30,022 nt of DNA from AP-15 sp050729795 (GCA_050729795.1 JBOHME010000049.1:1-30022), one strand, 5' to 3'. Shown: positions 1 through 7,447, counted from the stretch's first letter. Translations and numbers: made by a program. Notes: a model not told the origin generated them from the sequence alone.

Positions 1-130
1 GGCCGCGATCAATCGGTTTCTCGCGGAGCACAATCGCAGCCCAAAGCCCTTCGTCTGGACAGCCAATCCCGATCGGATCATCGCCGCCGCAAGCCGTGGG
101 TACCAAGTGTTAGATTCAATCCACTAGATA
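1..130 (+). mobile_element. IS630-family insertion sequence, 3' end only
   Basis: The window opens inside an IS630-type element; only the end of its transposase and the terminal tip are present. Coding similarity to the neighbouring methyltransferase remnant on the other strand begins right at the element's end, at about 125-130, where TA dinucleotides occur at 125-126 and 129-130. IS630 elements insert at TA and duplicate it, so either could be the target. The far end and the terminal inverted repeat partner lie outside the window, so the exact boundary is an inference. Confidence 0.75.
2..127 (+). CDS. IS630-family transposase, C-terminal fragment (5' truncated by window)
   Basis: This is the last 41 codons of a DDE transposase of the IS630/Tc1-mariner superfamily, ending at TAG 125-127. 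The tail contains PKPFVWTANPD and a RGYQVLDSIH end, both typical of the C-terminus of the widespread IS630 orf2 type transposases of Alphaproteobacteria. The catalytic DDE residues lie upstream of the window. The enzyme would cut and paste its own element at TA sites. Whether the complete copy is intact cannot be judged here. The next feature, an FkbM remnant on the opposite strand, stops at the element tip, which suggests that this insertion broke that gene. Confidence 0.85.
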   Translation, partial: AAINRFLAEHNRSPKPFVWTANPDRIIAAASRGYQVLDSIH

Positions 131-366
131 TCCGTTTTGACAAACGGGGGGTGGAGATCGCCGGCAGCGACCAAATCGTCGAGCGCCATGGTACGCACCG
201 ACACGCCGCGCGCTGCTTCAGCGATTTGATCCTTCAAGTACGGGCCCGCCGCGATGTTTACCAATTCCCTGGTGGTCTCCAGGGCGAGAACCGCTGACCG
301 CTGCCCCGTCAGGTATGCACCCTGCCGCGATAAACCCTTTGTCATCGGGCCTGATTGACCGGGCAC
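124..366 (-). pseudogene. FkbM-family methyltransferase remnant cut by the IS630 element
   Basis: Read on the minus strand, an 80-codon frame ends with VRTMALDDLVAAGDLHPPFVKTDI, followed by a stop contributed at the IS630 border. This matches the FkbM methyltransferase segment that carries a TLDD-type stretch, a short linker and the (V/I)K(I/L)D(V/I)EG core; here it stops just before the conserved Glu-Gly. Only about the last 50 codons look like the family. The N-terminal SAM-binding part (DVGA and E-N motifs) is not present upstream, so the remnant is decayed at both ends. A complete FkbM domain occurs nearby in the 2229-3845 gene. The short length of the match is the main reason for caution. 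Confidence 0.5.
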
Positions 367-627
367 AGACGCTCGGCTTGGCGCGCGCCGCCTCTGAGGT
401 TGTCACGCACACATGGCCCCGCCATTCCCGGTTCATTCGCCGCCGGCTGCGAACGGCCTGATCGTTCCGCGGCACTGTCCCAAATGCTAATCATGCCTCG
501 TCGACAGCCTGCCGGAGACAACATGACAGCCGACCTGTCCGTCTTACCCTGTTGCTCCTCGATACCACTGCGCGAAGCGGCTTGGACACCGCCGCACAAT
601 CCGCGATGCCTATTCCCGTCACACAAT
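367..627. other. Non-coding stretch between methyltransferase remnant and tandem repeat
   Basis: Short open frames exist on both strands (for example 355-633 on plus) but none has a recognisable domain, a convincing ribosome binding site or a consistent codon pattern. The stretch probably contains decayed coding sequence left from the insertion event. I see no RNA gene or terminator in it. Confidence 0.4.
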
Positions 628-727
628 GCTTAGTCGAGTATGAGCGGGCTTAGTCGAGTATGAGCGGGCTTAGTCGAGTATGAGCGGGCTTAGTCGAGTA
701 TGAGCGGGCTTAGTCGAGTATGAGCGG
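628..727. repeat. Perfect 5-copy, 20-bp tandem repeat (VNTR)
   Basis: The 20-base unit GCTTAGTCGAGTATGAGCGG is repeated five times without a single mismatch at 628-647, 648-667, 668-687, 688-707 and 708-727. There are no spacers, so it is not a CRISPR array. The unit length is not a multiple of three and no gene crosses it. Perfect identity implies recent expansion or active slippage. It lies about 140 bp upstream of the small ORF and glycosyltransferase gene, so copy number could alter spacing in their upstream region. Confidence 0.97.
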
Positions 728-868
728 ATACGTCGATCTTGCGCGCCGCTACGTGTCATGCAACACTCCCGCAACAAATAAGTCTGCGTGAACCAGTGAT
801 AGATGACTTCTTACTTCGCCGATCCCGGGGTAGCCCTGAGGCACTATTTATCAACCGTGGAGTCCTTG

Positions 869-949
869 ATGAAGAGAAACGTTGAAAGCTCAATTTCGGC
901 GGCAGAAAGTTTTTCTGTGGCTAACCAGATGCGACGCACCGGCGTCTGA
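869..949 (+). CDS. Possible 26-residue leader ORF coupled to the GT9 gene
   Basis: ATG at 869 is preceded by GGAG at 859-862 with a 6-nt gap, a good Shine-Dalgarno arrangement, whereas the downstream glycosyltransferase ATG at 949 has no visible ribosome binding site. The short frame ends at TGA 947-949, so stop and next start overlap as TGATG. This is the classical arrangement for translational coupling. The peptide (starting MKRNVESSISAAE) has no recognised domain. It could be a leader peptide, or the relic of a longer N-terminus separated by a frameshift. No other start lies between the in-frame upstream stop at 922-924 and 949 for the glycosyltransferase. Confidence 0.4.
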   Translation: MKRNVESSISAAESFSVANQMRRTGV

Positions 950-2211
950 TGTTGCGGCGATTATCACGTCTGACACGGCGAGCCGCAGAAGTTTACTACG
1001 AAACCGGGTCGAAGCGCGCAGCGTTCCGCTACTTCTCGAAGTCGGTTGCGGCGAAGATATCGATCGTGGCCAGCCATCTCTGGGCCTTCCGCTGGTTTTT
1101 GCTGCCGTTTCGGCGGATCGCCAAGGTTCAACGGCTGACCGCGATTCGCAACGAGGGGCGGCTCGTGCTCAGCGTCACCGTTTCAGGGGGTCTTGGCGAT
1201 CTCATTGTCATCGCGCGGTGCGTGCGCGACCTCGGCGTCGAGGCAGAGCCGTTCGCTTTTGACGTGTTTGCTCCGCTTCCAGACCTCGCGCGCTGGGTTT
1301 TTTCTGCTGTGCCTGGTTTTGAAGAGGCGTACCCCGACACGCTCGAGGACATGCTCGGCCGCTCCTATGATCTGCGACTGCGCATCAACCAGACCATCGT
1401 CATCCACTACGAATCAACTCGCTGGCCGCGCATCCGCGAGGCGCTGCGTATGGCGACCGCAGTGGGCAGCATCAGCCGCGCGCGGCGCCGTGGCGGCCTC
1501 GATCCCTACATCCTGAACCATCCACGGCTGGACAATGGGCTTGCGCGAAAGGCGGTCTACGCCAACCGTTCGCGCAATGACTTCCTGCATTCGATGGCAG
1601 GCCTGACATATGGTGGCGATCGCCTTGATCTTTCGGCGGATGACACGATCCGTACGCGATTGGGTCTTGAGGATCGACTCTATATTACCGTTCATAATGG
1701 TTTCGACGCCAACTTTATTATCGCTGGCGAGCAAGCTACAAAGTGCTATCCGCACTTTGCCGAGGTTATCGCCCGGCTGAAGGCCGCACGGCCTGACTTG
1801 CTTGCGATCCAGATTGGCACGACGACCAGCAAGCCCATCCCGGCGGTCGATCTGAACCTGATCGGACGGACAAATCTGCGCGAGGCAGCAGGGTTGCTGC
1901 GAGGAGCTTGTCTCCACCTCGATAACGAAGGCGGCCTCGTGCACCTCGCTGCGTGCTATGGTCGCCGCAGCTTGGTGGTGTTCGGGCCAACGCCTTCGGA
2001 CTATTTCGGCTATCCACACAACATCAACGTCGACCCAATACGCTGCGGCGGCTGCTGGTGGATCGATGAATTGTGGATGGACCGTTGCCCGCGTGGCCTG
2101 GAGCAGCCCGAGTGTGTCTTCACTCAGCCGCCGGAGCGGGTTGCCGCGCTTGCTCTTACGGCCCTCTCCGACGTCTCCGCGGATCTCGATGACGCAATAG
2201 TCGATTCATAG
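949..2211 (+). CDS. GT9-like (heptosyltransferase-family) glycosyltransferase
   Basis: This is a 420-residue protein related to family 9 glycosyltransferases, the ADP-heptose:LPS heptosyltransferase group, expected at the inner face of the membrane in LPS or capsule assembly. The first Rossmann domain opens with a glycine-rich GGLGDLI loop (residues 80-86). The C-terminal nucleotide-sugar domain has DNEGGLVHLAA (325-335), the hallmark of the family, then VFGPT (344-348). After it comes a cysteine cluster (C366, C369, C380, C389) seen in a subgroup of these proteins and possibly binding metal or forming disulfides. The basic first 60 residues may contact the membrane. The start at 949 overlaps the stop of the small upstream ORF. 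The methyltransferase gene follows after 17 nt, so the two are probably cotranscribed. The sugar donor cannot be predicted. Confidence 0.8.
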   Translation: MLRRLSRLTRRAAEVYYETGSKRAAFRYFSKSVAAKISIVASHLWAFRWFLLPFRRIAKVQRLTAIRNEGRLVLSVTVSGGLGDLIVIARCVRDLGVEAEPFAFDVFAPLPDLARWVFSAVPGFEEAYPDTLEDMLGRSYDLRLRINQTIVIHYESTRWPRIREALRMATAVGSISRARRRGGLDPYILNHPRLDNGLARKAVYANRSRNDFLHSMAGLTYGGDRLDLSADDTIRTRLGLEDRLYITVHNGFDANFIIAGEQATKCYPHFAEVIARLKAARPDLLAIQIGTTTSKPIPAVDLNLIGRTNLREAAGLLRGACLHLDNEGGLVHLAACYGRRSLVVFGPTPSDYFGYPHNINVDPIRCGGCWWIDELWMDRCPRGLEQPECVFTQPPERVAALALTALSDVSADLDDAIVDS

Positions 2212-2228
2212 CTGGAAGACAAATCATC

Positions 2229-3845
2229 ATGTCTAATGATCATACGAAGGATAGAGTGTTGAAGCTTTTTGTCGGGACCGCATTTAGCGGTGGTCGGCCG
2301 TCTGGTTACACGACTATCGACATTGAACCTGCAAATGAGCCAGATATTCTAGGCGACGCAGCCGATCTCTCAATGATCGGGAACGAGACTGCTGATGAAT
2401 TCTATGCCTCGCACGTCCTCGAGCACTTCGCTTGGCCCAGAGCGCTGCGCGTCCTCGCGGAATGGGCGCGCGTCCTGAAGGTGGGCGGAGTGCTGAAAGT
2501 CGCCGTACCAGATATGGAAGTGTACGCCAGGATGCTGATGGAGGGTCAGAATCCTTGGCATGTCGTCCGTAGCATCTACGGCGCTCACTACCTGATGCCC
2601 GGCGGGCCACAAGGACACCATCATGGTTATACGAAGCGCATGCTGCTCGATACCCTCTCTTTGCTCGGGTTCGATGATTTCAACGTGTGGAATTCCGACT
2701 ATCCCGAGGCGGCGAATGGCTGGATTTACGCCGAGGATGGCGAACAACTCGCAATCTCTGTAAACGTTTCAGCTGTTAAACGAGGAGCACCACTGCTTGA
2801 TGTTGAGCGTCTTGCCTTAGAGTCCGAGCGCCAACCTTTCGCTCCCCTTCCGAAACTTGCCCGTGCTCTGATGGTAGATACGGCATCGGCAGAAGTTCGA
2901 GATGCTCTGCTGTATCAGAAACTGCATTTTAACCTGATCATTGAGCGCAACGAGCGCCGAAGGCTCGAGAATGAACGCCAGCAGCTTGTTGCCGAGCTAC
3001 AAAAATTGCAGGCGAGGGTTGATTCGGCGGCTCCGTCAGCGCTGTTTGGCTCCGGGCAGGGTCGCTTTTGGCCTCGTCGACGAAAACAGTCGGTCGTCAC
3101 GCAGGTGACCGATGTAACAAGGGAGGCGGGCAGTGCGGATTGCGGCGGCCTCGGACCTTGGAATTTCAGTGGCCACGCCGATCAAGCCTTTGGGCCGGTT
3201 ACCTACGCTCAGTTCGGCGAAGACTTAATTCTTCTCAACATCTTTTCGAAATTGAAGATTGCGCGGCCGAGCTATCTCGATGTCGGAGCACACCATCCAG
3301 TCAACTGTTCGAACACGGCGCTGCTCTACGCGCGGGGCTCACGGGGGGTCTGCGTTGAGGCCAACCCCAACTTGATAAAGGCCTTCACCGAGATGCGACC
3401 GGAAGACGTCGTACTTAACATCGGCGTGGGCTCCGCAGCCGGTATGCTGGATTTCCATATGATCGACGCCTTGTCCGGGCGGAACACTTTCGACCGCGCA
3501 ACTGCGGAGGCATTCGTGAAGACGAACCCTCAGTTCTCGATCCGTGAGGTGCGAAAGATTCCCGTGCTTGCGCTCGACGAGATCGTGGCACGATATTGCA
3601 ATGGTCATTGGCCGGATCTTCTTAGCGTCGATATTGAGGGATTTGACTACGAGGTGTTGCGTGCTTCGAGCCTAAGTCTGGCCAAAGGTCCTAAAGTGAT
3701 CTGCGTTGAGGCGATCAGCGGGGATGACCGCAATCGGGGCTCTGAGCTCGAAGGCCTGCTGGCCACGCGCGGCTATGCTCCAGTCGGACGTACGTGCAGC
3801 AATGTGCTGCTCGGACCGCCAGACTGCGCATTGGCGAGAGGTTGA
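2229..3845 (+). CDS. Two-domain methyltransferase: class I SAM-MTase plus FkbM domain
   Basis: This 538-residue protein joins two methyltransferase domains. Residues about 12-185 resemble the small Methyltransf_11-like SAM enzymes found in glycan loci: an ASHVLEHF motif (60-67) and the LKVGGVLKVAVPD post-strand segment (83-95). Residues 236-266 are a charged heptad-rich helix predicted to be a coiled coil, followed by a basic linker. Residues about 322-530 form an FkbM domain with YLDVGAHHP (349-357), CVEANP (375-380) and DLLSVDIEGFDYEVL (463-477). FkbM domains O-methylate sugars or polyketides; here a surface sugar is the likely target. ATG 2229 follows GGAAG at 2214-2218. It lies 17 nt after the glycosyltransferase and likely shares its operon. 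The first domain lacks an obvious complete DxGxGxG motif I, so it could be divergent or inactive. Both roles are inferred from family. Confidence 0.8.
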   Translation: MSNDHTKDRVLKLFVGTAFSGGRPSGYTTIDIEPANEPDILGDAADLSMIGNETADEFYASHVLEHFAWPRALRVLAEWARVLKVGGVLKVAVPDMEVYARMLMEGQNPWHVVRSIYGAHYLMPGGPQGHHHGYTKRMLLDTLSLLGFDDFNVWNSDYPEAANGWIYAEDGEQLAISVNVSAVKRGAPLLDVERLALESERQPFAPLPKLARALMVDTASAEVRDALLYQKLHFNLIIERNERRRLENERQQLVAELQKLQARVDSAAPSALFGSGQGRFWPRRRKQSVVTQVTDVTREAGSADCGGLGPWNFSGHADQAFGPVTYAQFGEDLILLNIFSKLKIARPSYLDVGAHHPVNCSNTALLYARGSRGVCVEANPNLIKAFTEMRPEDVVLNIGVGSAAGMLDFHMIDALSGRNTFDRATAEAFVKTNPQFSIREVRKIPVLALDEIVARYCNGHWPDLLSVDIEGFDYEVLRASSLSLAKGPKVICVEAISGDDRNRGSELEGLLATRGYAPVGRTCSNVLLGPPDCALARG

Positions 3846-3954
3846 GCGGTCACGCCGGGGGCGGGTCTGCTGACGCTCTCGGGGATCCGCGGCGGCAAGG
3901 GCCTCGCTGTCGGCGCGCGCCGGAGCGGGATTATGCGGCACCCAGCGCACCCGC

Positions 3955-4755
3955 CTATGCACCAGCCTCCTGGCGCTGTGCTGCGTTCTCCGCGGGCGCG
4001 ATTTTTTCCCACTCGCCGGCCGGCAGATAGGATCGGAGCACCTCGTCACTCGGGCCATCGGCCATGATCCGCCCGCGATCGAGCCAGATCACGCGATTGC
4101 ACCATTCCTTGATGATTGCTGCAGAGTGGCTCGAAATGATCAGGATATCGGCGCCGCGCACGACCGATTCGAGCCGATGGCGGGCCTTTTCCATAAACGC
4201 GGCGTCACCGGCCAGCAGCCATTCGTCCATGATCAGGATTTCCGGACGGACCGCGGTCGCCAACGCAAAGCCGAGCCGCACGGTCATCCCGGCCGAATAG
4301 GTCCGCACCGGAATATCGATAAACTGCTCGAGATCGCAAAACGCGACGACATCGTCTTCGAGCCGCGCAGTGTCCACCGTCGACAGCTTCTTATAGAGGG
4401 CGAACAGGCGGATATTTTCGCGCCCGGTCAGGTCCATGTTCATGCCCTGGCTGAGATCGAGCAACACCGACAGCCGGCCGCGGATCGACAATGCGCCGCC
4501 GACCGGCTCGTAGATCCCGGCGAGCGCACGCAGCAGCGTCGTCTTGCCGGCGCCGTTCTCGCCGATCAGCCCGAGCCGGTCCCCGGCCTCGAGGGTGAAC
4601 GACACGTTGCGTACCGCGTGCACCACCAGCCGCTGCTTCCGATCCTGGCCGAGCCGGCTGGTTGCCGCCGACAGCACGGCCTTTTTCAGGCTCCGGCTCT
4701 CGGCGTGGTAAAGCGGGAAATCGATCGACAGATCGAATGCGGTGATGCCGACCAT
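3955..4755 (-). CDS. ABC transporter ATP-binding protein, polysaccharide export (KpsT/Wzt type)
   Basis: This 266-residue ATPase would power export of a capsule, O-antigen or similar glycan through the inner membrane with the adjacent permease. It has Walker A GENGAGKTT (65-73), the signature YSAGM (153-157), Walker B ILIMDEW (173-179) and the switch histidine H210. The stretch SQGMNMDLTGRENI (102-115) is typical of the Wzt/KpsT/TagH subfamily. There is no C-terminal carbohydrate-binding extension as in long Wzt proteins, so it resembles the capsule KpsT form. I choose ATG 4755 because it lies 4 nt after the permease stop (4760-4762); the longer frame to 4812 adds a cysteine- and glycine-rich segment that overlaps the permease and does not look like family sequence. 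It is second in a two-gene minus-strand operon. Confidence 0.92.
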   Translation of the reverse strand: MVGITAFDLSIDFPLYHAESRSLKKAVLSAATSRLGQDRKQRLVVHAVRNVSFTLEAGDRLGLIGENGAGKTTLLRALAGIYEPVGGALSIRGRLSVLLDLSQGMNMDLTGRENIRLFALYKKLSTVDTARLEDDVVAFCDLEQFIDIPVRTYSAGMTVRLGFALATAVRPEILIMDEWLLAGDAAFMEKARHRLESVVRGADILIISSHSAAIIKEWCNRVIWLDRGRIMADGPSDEVLRSYLPAGEWEKIAPAENAAQRQEAGA

Positions 4756-4759
4756 CGGG

Positions 4760-5662
4760 TCAGATCCAGAACGCGATCCGCCCGCGCGCGCGGGCGAACA
4801 GCAACACGGCACTGATCAGCAGCATACCCGAGAACAGCAGCGCCACGGCCCAGGCGAGGAACCCGAGATGCTCACCCAGCAACGGCGCGCGGACGATATG
4901 GAGGAGCGCCTCGAACGGATTGACCGCGATGATCAGGCTGATCGCCGGATGCCCCTTGACCAGGCTCGGCTGCCACATGATCGGGGTCACAAAAAAGACG
5001 ATCTGCAGAACGCTTTGGATGATCTGCGGCACATCGCGGAACCGGGTACAGATCACGCCGAACAACAGGCAGGCCAGAAACCCGTCGACCACCCACAGCA
5101 GAAATCCCGGGATGGCAAGGACCGCAAAGCGGTCGATCGGCACATGAAACAGCACGAAGACCGCGATCACGACGACAATGTTGTGGGCGAGCACGATCAG
5201 GTTGCGAAACACCGTGCGCAGCGCATGATGGGCAAGGGGCAGCTTCATGCCCTTGATCACCCCTTCTGCCTGGATAAAAGTATTGCAGCCATCGAGCATC
5301 ATCCCAGAGAGGAAATTCCAGAAGATGATCGAAAATGACAGAAAGGGAAAATAGGATTCCATCTCGGTACGAAACAGATAAGAATAAACAAAGCCCATCG
5401 TCGCGATCATCACCGTTGTCGATAAGGTCAGCCAGAACGGGCCGAGCAGCGAGCCGCGATAGCGCAGCTTGATGTCCAGGAGGCTGAGGGTCCAGGCGAG
5501 CCGCCACATGGCAGCGGCTTCGCGCAAATCATCGACCGCCAGCCGAAAGCGTTCGAGCCAGCCGAGCCCGGCACGGATCTCGAACCGCGCCTCGGGGGCG
5601 GCGCTGCCGCCAAATGCGGCGGCGGATGGGCTACGCATGCTTGCCATCGATGGCTTTTCCAT
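4760..5662 (-). CDS. ABC-2 type polysaccharide export permease (KpsM/Wzm type)
   Basis: This 300-residue membrane protein forms the channel partner of the downstream ATPase. A cytoplasmic N-terminus leads into the RYRGSLLGPFWL motif (67-78) that typifies ABC-2 export permeases. About six hydrophobic segments follow, near 76-96, 108-124, 152-174, 178-204, 214-230 and 268-290, with the characteristic NPF (248-250) before the last helices. In-frame ATGs at 5662, 5647 and 5638 are all possible; I use 5662, though a weak GAAAAG lies upstream of 5647. The frame stays open to 5911, but that extension is arginine-rich and without family similarity. It overlaps nothing upstream and is probably transcribed from the 5663-5972 region. 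Confidence 0.9.
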   Translation of the reverse strand: MEKPSMASMRSPSAAAFGGSAAPEARFEIRAGLGWLERFRLAVDDLREAAAMWRLAWTLSLLDIKLRYRGSLLGPFWLTLSTTVMIATMGFVYSYLFRTEMESYFPFLSFSIIFWNFLSGMMLDGCNTFIQAEGVIKGMKLPLAHHALRTVFRNLIVLAHNIVVVIAVFVLFHVPIDRFAVLAIPGFLLWVVDGFLACLLFGVICTRFRDVPQIIQSVLQIVFFVTPIMWQPSLVKGHPAISLIIAVNPFEALLHIVRAPLLGEHLGFLAWAVALLFSGMLLISAVLLFARARGRIAFWI

Positions 5663-5972
5663 AGGTGTTCGGGAGCAGAATTGTCGAAGTGATATGTTGC
5701 TGTCCACGACGGTCAGGTGTTCCGGCCGGGCATTCGCACGCGGCAGGCGCCTGCGGGTCAAATGGACCGCCTGGCACACCCGGCGCCGACGCCCCCTGGT
5801 CGGGCCGCGATCTTTTAGACAGCGTGCCGGGCGGTGGCAACCGAGCCGTATCATACCCGAGCGGGCCACGCGTCGAACACCGGGGCTGCGAACCCTGGGT
5901 TGCTGCACCAAGCCGGCTCGCCGCTGTGCGGCTGTTGTGCCGACGGGCCCGCCCCAAGGGAGGAATAAAGCG
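5663..5972. promoter_or_regulatory. Divergent intergenic region between ABC exporter and flavoprotein genes
   Basis: This 310-nt region separates two divergently transcribed genes and must hold promoters for both. It contains no recognisable gene; open frames on either strand are arginine-rich GC artefacts. I do not see a convincing pair of -35/-10 hexamers in either direction. A good ribosome binding site (AAGGGAGG, 5956-5963) closes it on the plus side. Confidence 0.4.
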
Positions 5973-6608
5973 ATGACCAGTCCCGATCCGAGCAGCGGCA
6001 GCCCATCTCGCGGCCCCGGTTTCGACGTCGTCTATCTGGTGCTGAGCGGCACGACAACGGCGGCGCGCGGTCCCGAGCTGCTGCGCGGGCTGGTCGGGCT
6101 CGGCTTTGCCACCGTCATCGCATTGCCGACGCCAAACGCCTCGCGAGTCGTCGCCGCACGCGAACTGGCCGATGTCGAGGGTGTAAGGCTCGTCGAATCG
6201 TATTTTGATCGGGCGATCCGGCCGCGGCCGCCATATGGCGTCGTGCTGTTCGCGCCGTGCAGCTTCAACTCGCTCAACAAGCTCGCCCTCGGGATCGCCG
6301 ACAATCTGGCGCTGTCGGTCGTCGCCGAGGCAATCGGACGCGGCACTCCGGTGATCGTCGGGCCCTCCCTGAATGCGCCGCTGCTCGCCCATCCGCAGGC
6401 TCAAACTTCGCTCGCCACGTTGCCGCGCTGGGGCGTGACCATCGTCGCACCGGTGGACGAGGGTGCGGGCCCGCGTCTTGCTCCAACCGCGCTGCTGCTC
6501 GACGCGGTTCGCCCCCACCTGCTCCGCCCCGATGCGCCCCACCCAGAGGCGCCCCACCCAGAGGCGCCCCACCCAGAGGCGCCCCACCCAGAGGCGCCGT
6601 GCCGCTGA
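5973..6608 (+). CDS. Flavoprotein-fold (Dfp/PPCDC-like) protein with HPEAP repeat tail
   Basis: This 211-residue protein has the fold of the Flavoprotein family (PF02441, including phosphopantothenoylcysteine decarboxylase and UbiX). Markers are VYLVLSGTTTA near the N-terminus, a central FAPCSFNSLNKLALGIADNLAL segment containing the family's FAPxSxNxxxKxxxGxADNL pattern, and a VIVGPSLN stretch where these enzymes carry the substrate clamp. The usual catalytic histidine of PPCDC is not obvious, so the reaction is unknown. The last 25 residues consist of a repeated HPEAP pentapeptide encoded by a 15-bp tandem repeat. Start ATG 5973 has a strong AAGGGAGG upstream. It stands alone on the plus strand between polysaccharide genes. 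An FMN-binding role is inferred from family only. Confidence 0.7.
   Translation: MTSPDPSSGSPSRGPGFDVVYLVLSGTTTAARGPELLRGLVGLGFATVIALPTPNASRVVAARELADVEGVRLVESYFDRAIRPRPPYGVVLFAPCSFNSLNKLALGIADNLALSVVAEAIGRGTPVIVGPSLNAPLLAHPQAQTSLATLPRWGVTIVAPVDEGAGPRLAPTALLLDAVRPHLLRPDAPHPEAPHPEAPHPEAPHPEAPCR
6531..6600. repeat. 15-bp in-frame tandem repeat encoding HPEAP units
   Basis: The unit GAGGCGCCCCACCCA occurs perfectly at 6546-6560, 6561-6575 and 6576-6590, preceded by a one-base variant at 6531-6545 and followed by a partial copy at 6591-6600. Because the unit is 15 bp, copy-number change would lengthen or shorten the flavoprotein tail by five residues without a frameshift. Confidence 0.95.
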
Positions 6609-6666
6609 AGGTCCAGCGCACGCTGCGAGCGCAGCCTCACCCTCGGGAGACCCGACGCCGATCGGG

Positions 6667-7422
6667 CTACCAGTGGCCATACCGGCAGATATACCAGCCG
6701 AGCCCGATCATCTCGTGCAGCGCGTAGTAGCTGTCGAGCAGCGCCGGGACTTGCGGCAGCAGTGCGGCCGGCGAATGCGACAGCTTGCGCCCGTCCTGCA
6801 CCGGGGCTGCGACCACCGGGTAGCCAACGGCGTGGAACGACCACAGCGCACGCGCCATGTGCCACGGGTTGGTCACCACCAGCGCCGCCTCGACCCCAGC
6901 GCGGCGCAGGATCGCCGCCGAAAAGCGGGCATTCTGATAGGTCGTCTGCGACCGGTCTTCGCGCCACCGCACCGAGGCGCGGAAATCCTGCTGCAGCGCT
7001 TGCGCCATCATCCCGGCCAGCGAATCGTCGGATTTGCCGAGCCAGCCGCCGCTGACCAGGATCGGCAGCCCGAGCCGGCGCTGCTCGCTTGCCGCCTCGG
7101 CCAGCCGTTCGAGCGTGATCGGCCCGACCGTATCCTTGCCGCCGGGCGTGTTGGCCGGCCGGTATTCCGCGGCCAGCACGACGATCGCGCCCGGTGCCGC
7201 CGGCAACGGCGAGCGCGGGATCACGCTGGCCAGCGCATCGGCCGAGTGGATCAGCAGCACGCCGACGAGTGGCGTCGCGCAGAGATAAAGGCACAGGGTC
7301 GCGGCTGTCGCCAGCACCAGACCGGCCCGCCGCCGGCTCCAGGCCAGCACGACCCCGATCATCGCCAGCAGGATGAAGAGATTGGGCGGGATCAGCGCGG
7401 AATAGGAGATCCACCGCAGCAT
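6667..7422 (-). CDS. DUF218 (YdcF/ElyC/SanA-like) membrane protein
   Basis: This 251-residue protein has two hydrophobic segments at the N-terminus (about 8-28 and 34-60) followed by a soluble DUF218 domain, the family of ElyC and SanA linked to envelope polysaccharide and undecaprenyl-phosphate metabolism. Family motifs visible are AIVVLAAE (79-86), LVSGG (122-126), the EDRSQTTYQNA segment (155-165) and VTNPWHMARA (183-192). The last two match the E-x-S-x-T-x-E/Q-N and T-x-x-x-H-x-x-R patterns of the domain. ATG 7422 starts directly before the first membrane segment; the frame to 7527 would overlap the upstream acyltransferase gene. It lies 25 nt after that gene and is likely cotranscribed with it. 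Confidence 0.82.
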   Translation of the reverse strand: MLRWISYSALIPPNLFILLAMIGVVLAWSRRRAGLVLATAATLCLYLCATPLVGVLLIHSADALASVIPRSPLPAAPGAIVVLAAEYRPANTPGGKDTVGPITLERLAEAASEQRRLGLPILVSGGWLGKSDDSLAGMMAQALQQDFRASVRWREDRSQTTYQNARFSAAILRRAGVEAALVVTNPWHMARALWSFHAVGYPVVAAPVQDGRKLSHSPAALLPQVPALLDSYYALHEMIGLGWYICRYGHW

Positions 7423-7447
7423 GGAACGGTACGCGGGCGCGCCGATG

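Noticed and set aside
355..633. 92-codon plus-strand ORF next to the tandem repeat
   Set aside because: No domain, no ribosome binding site and irregular composition; it is probably chance.
628..727. CRISPR array
   Set aside because: The 20-bp units are contiguous with no spacers, and no cas genes are present.
5663..5911. N-terminal extension of the ABC permease
   Set aside because: The extra 83 residues are arginine-rich and unlike permease N-termini; the real protein starts near 5662-5638.
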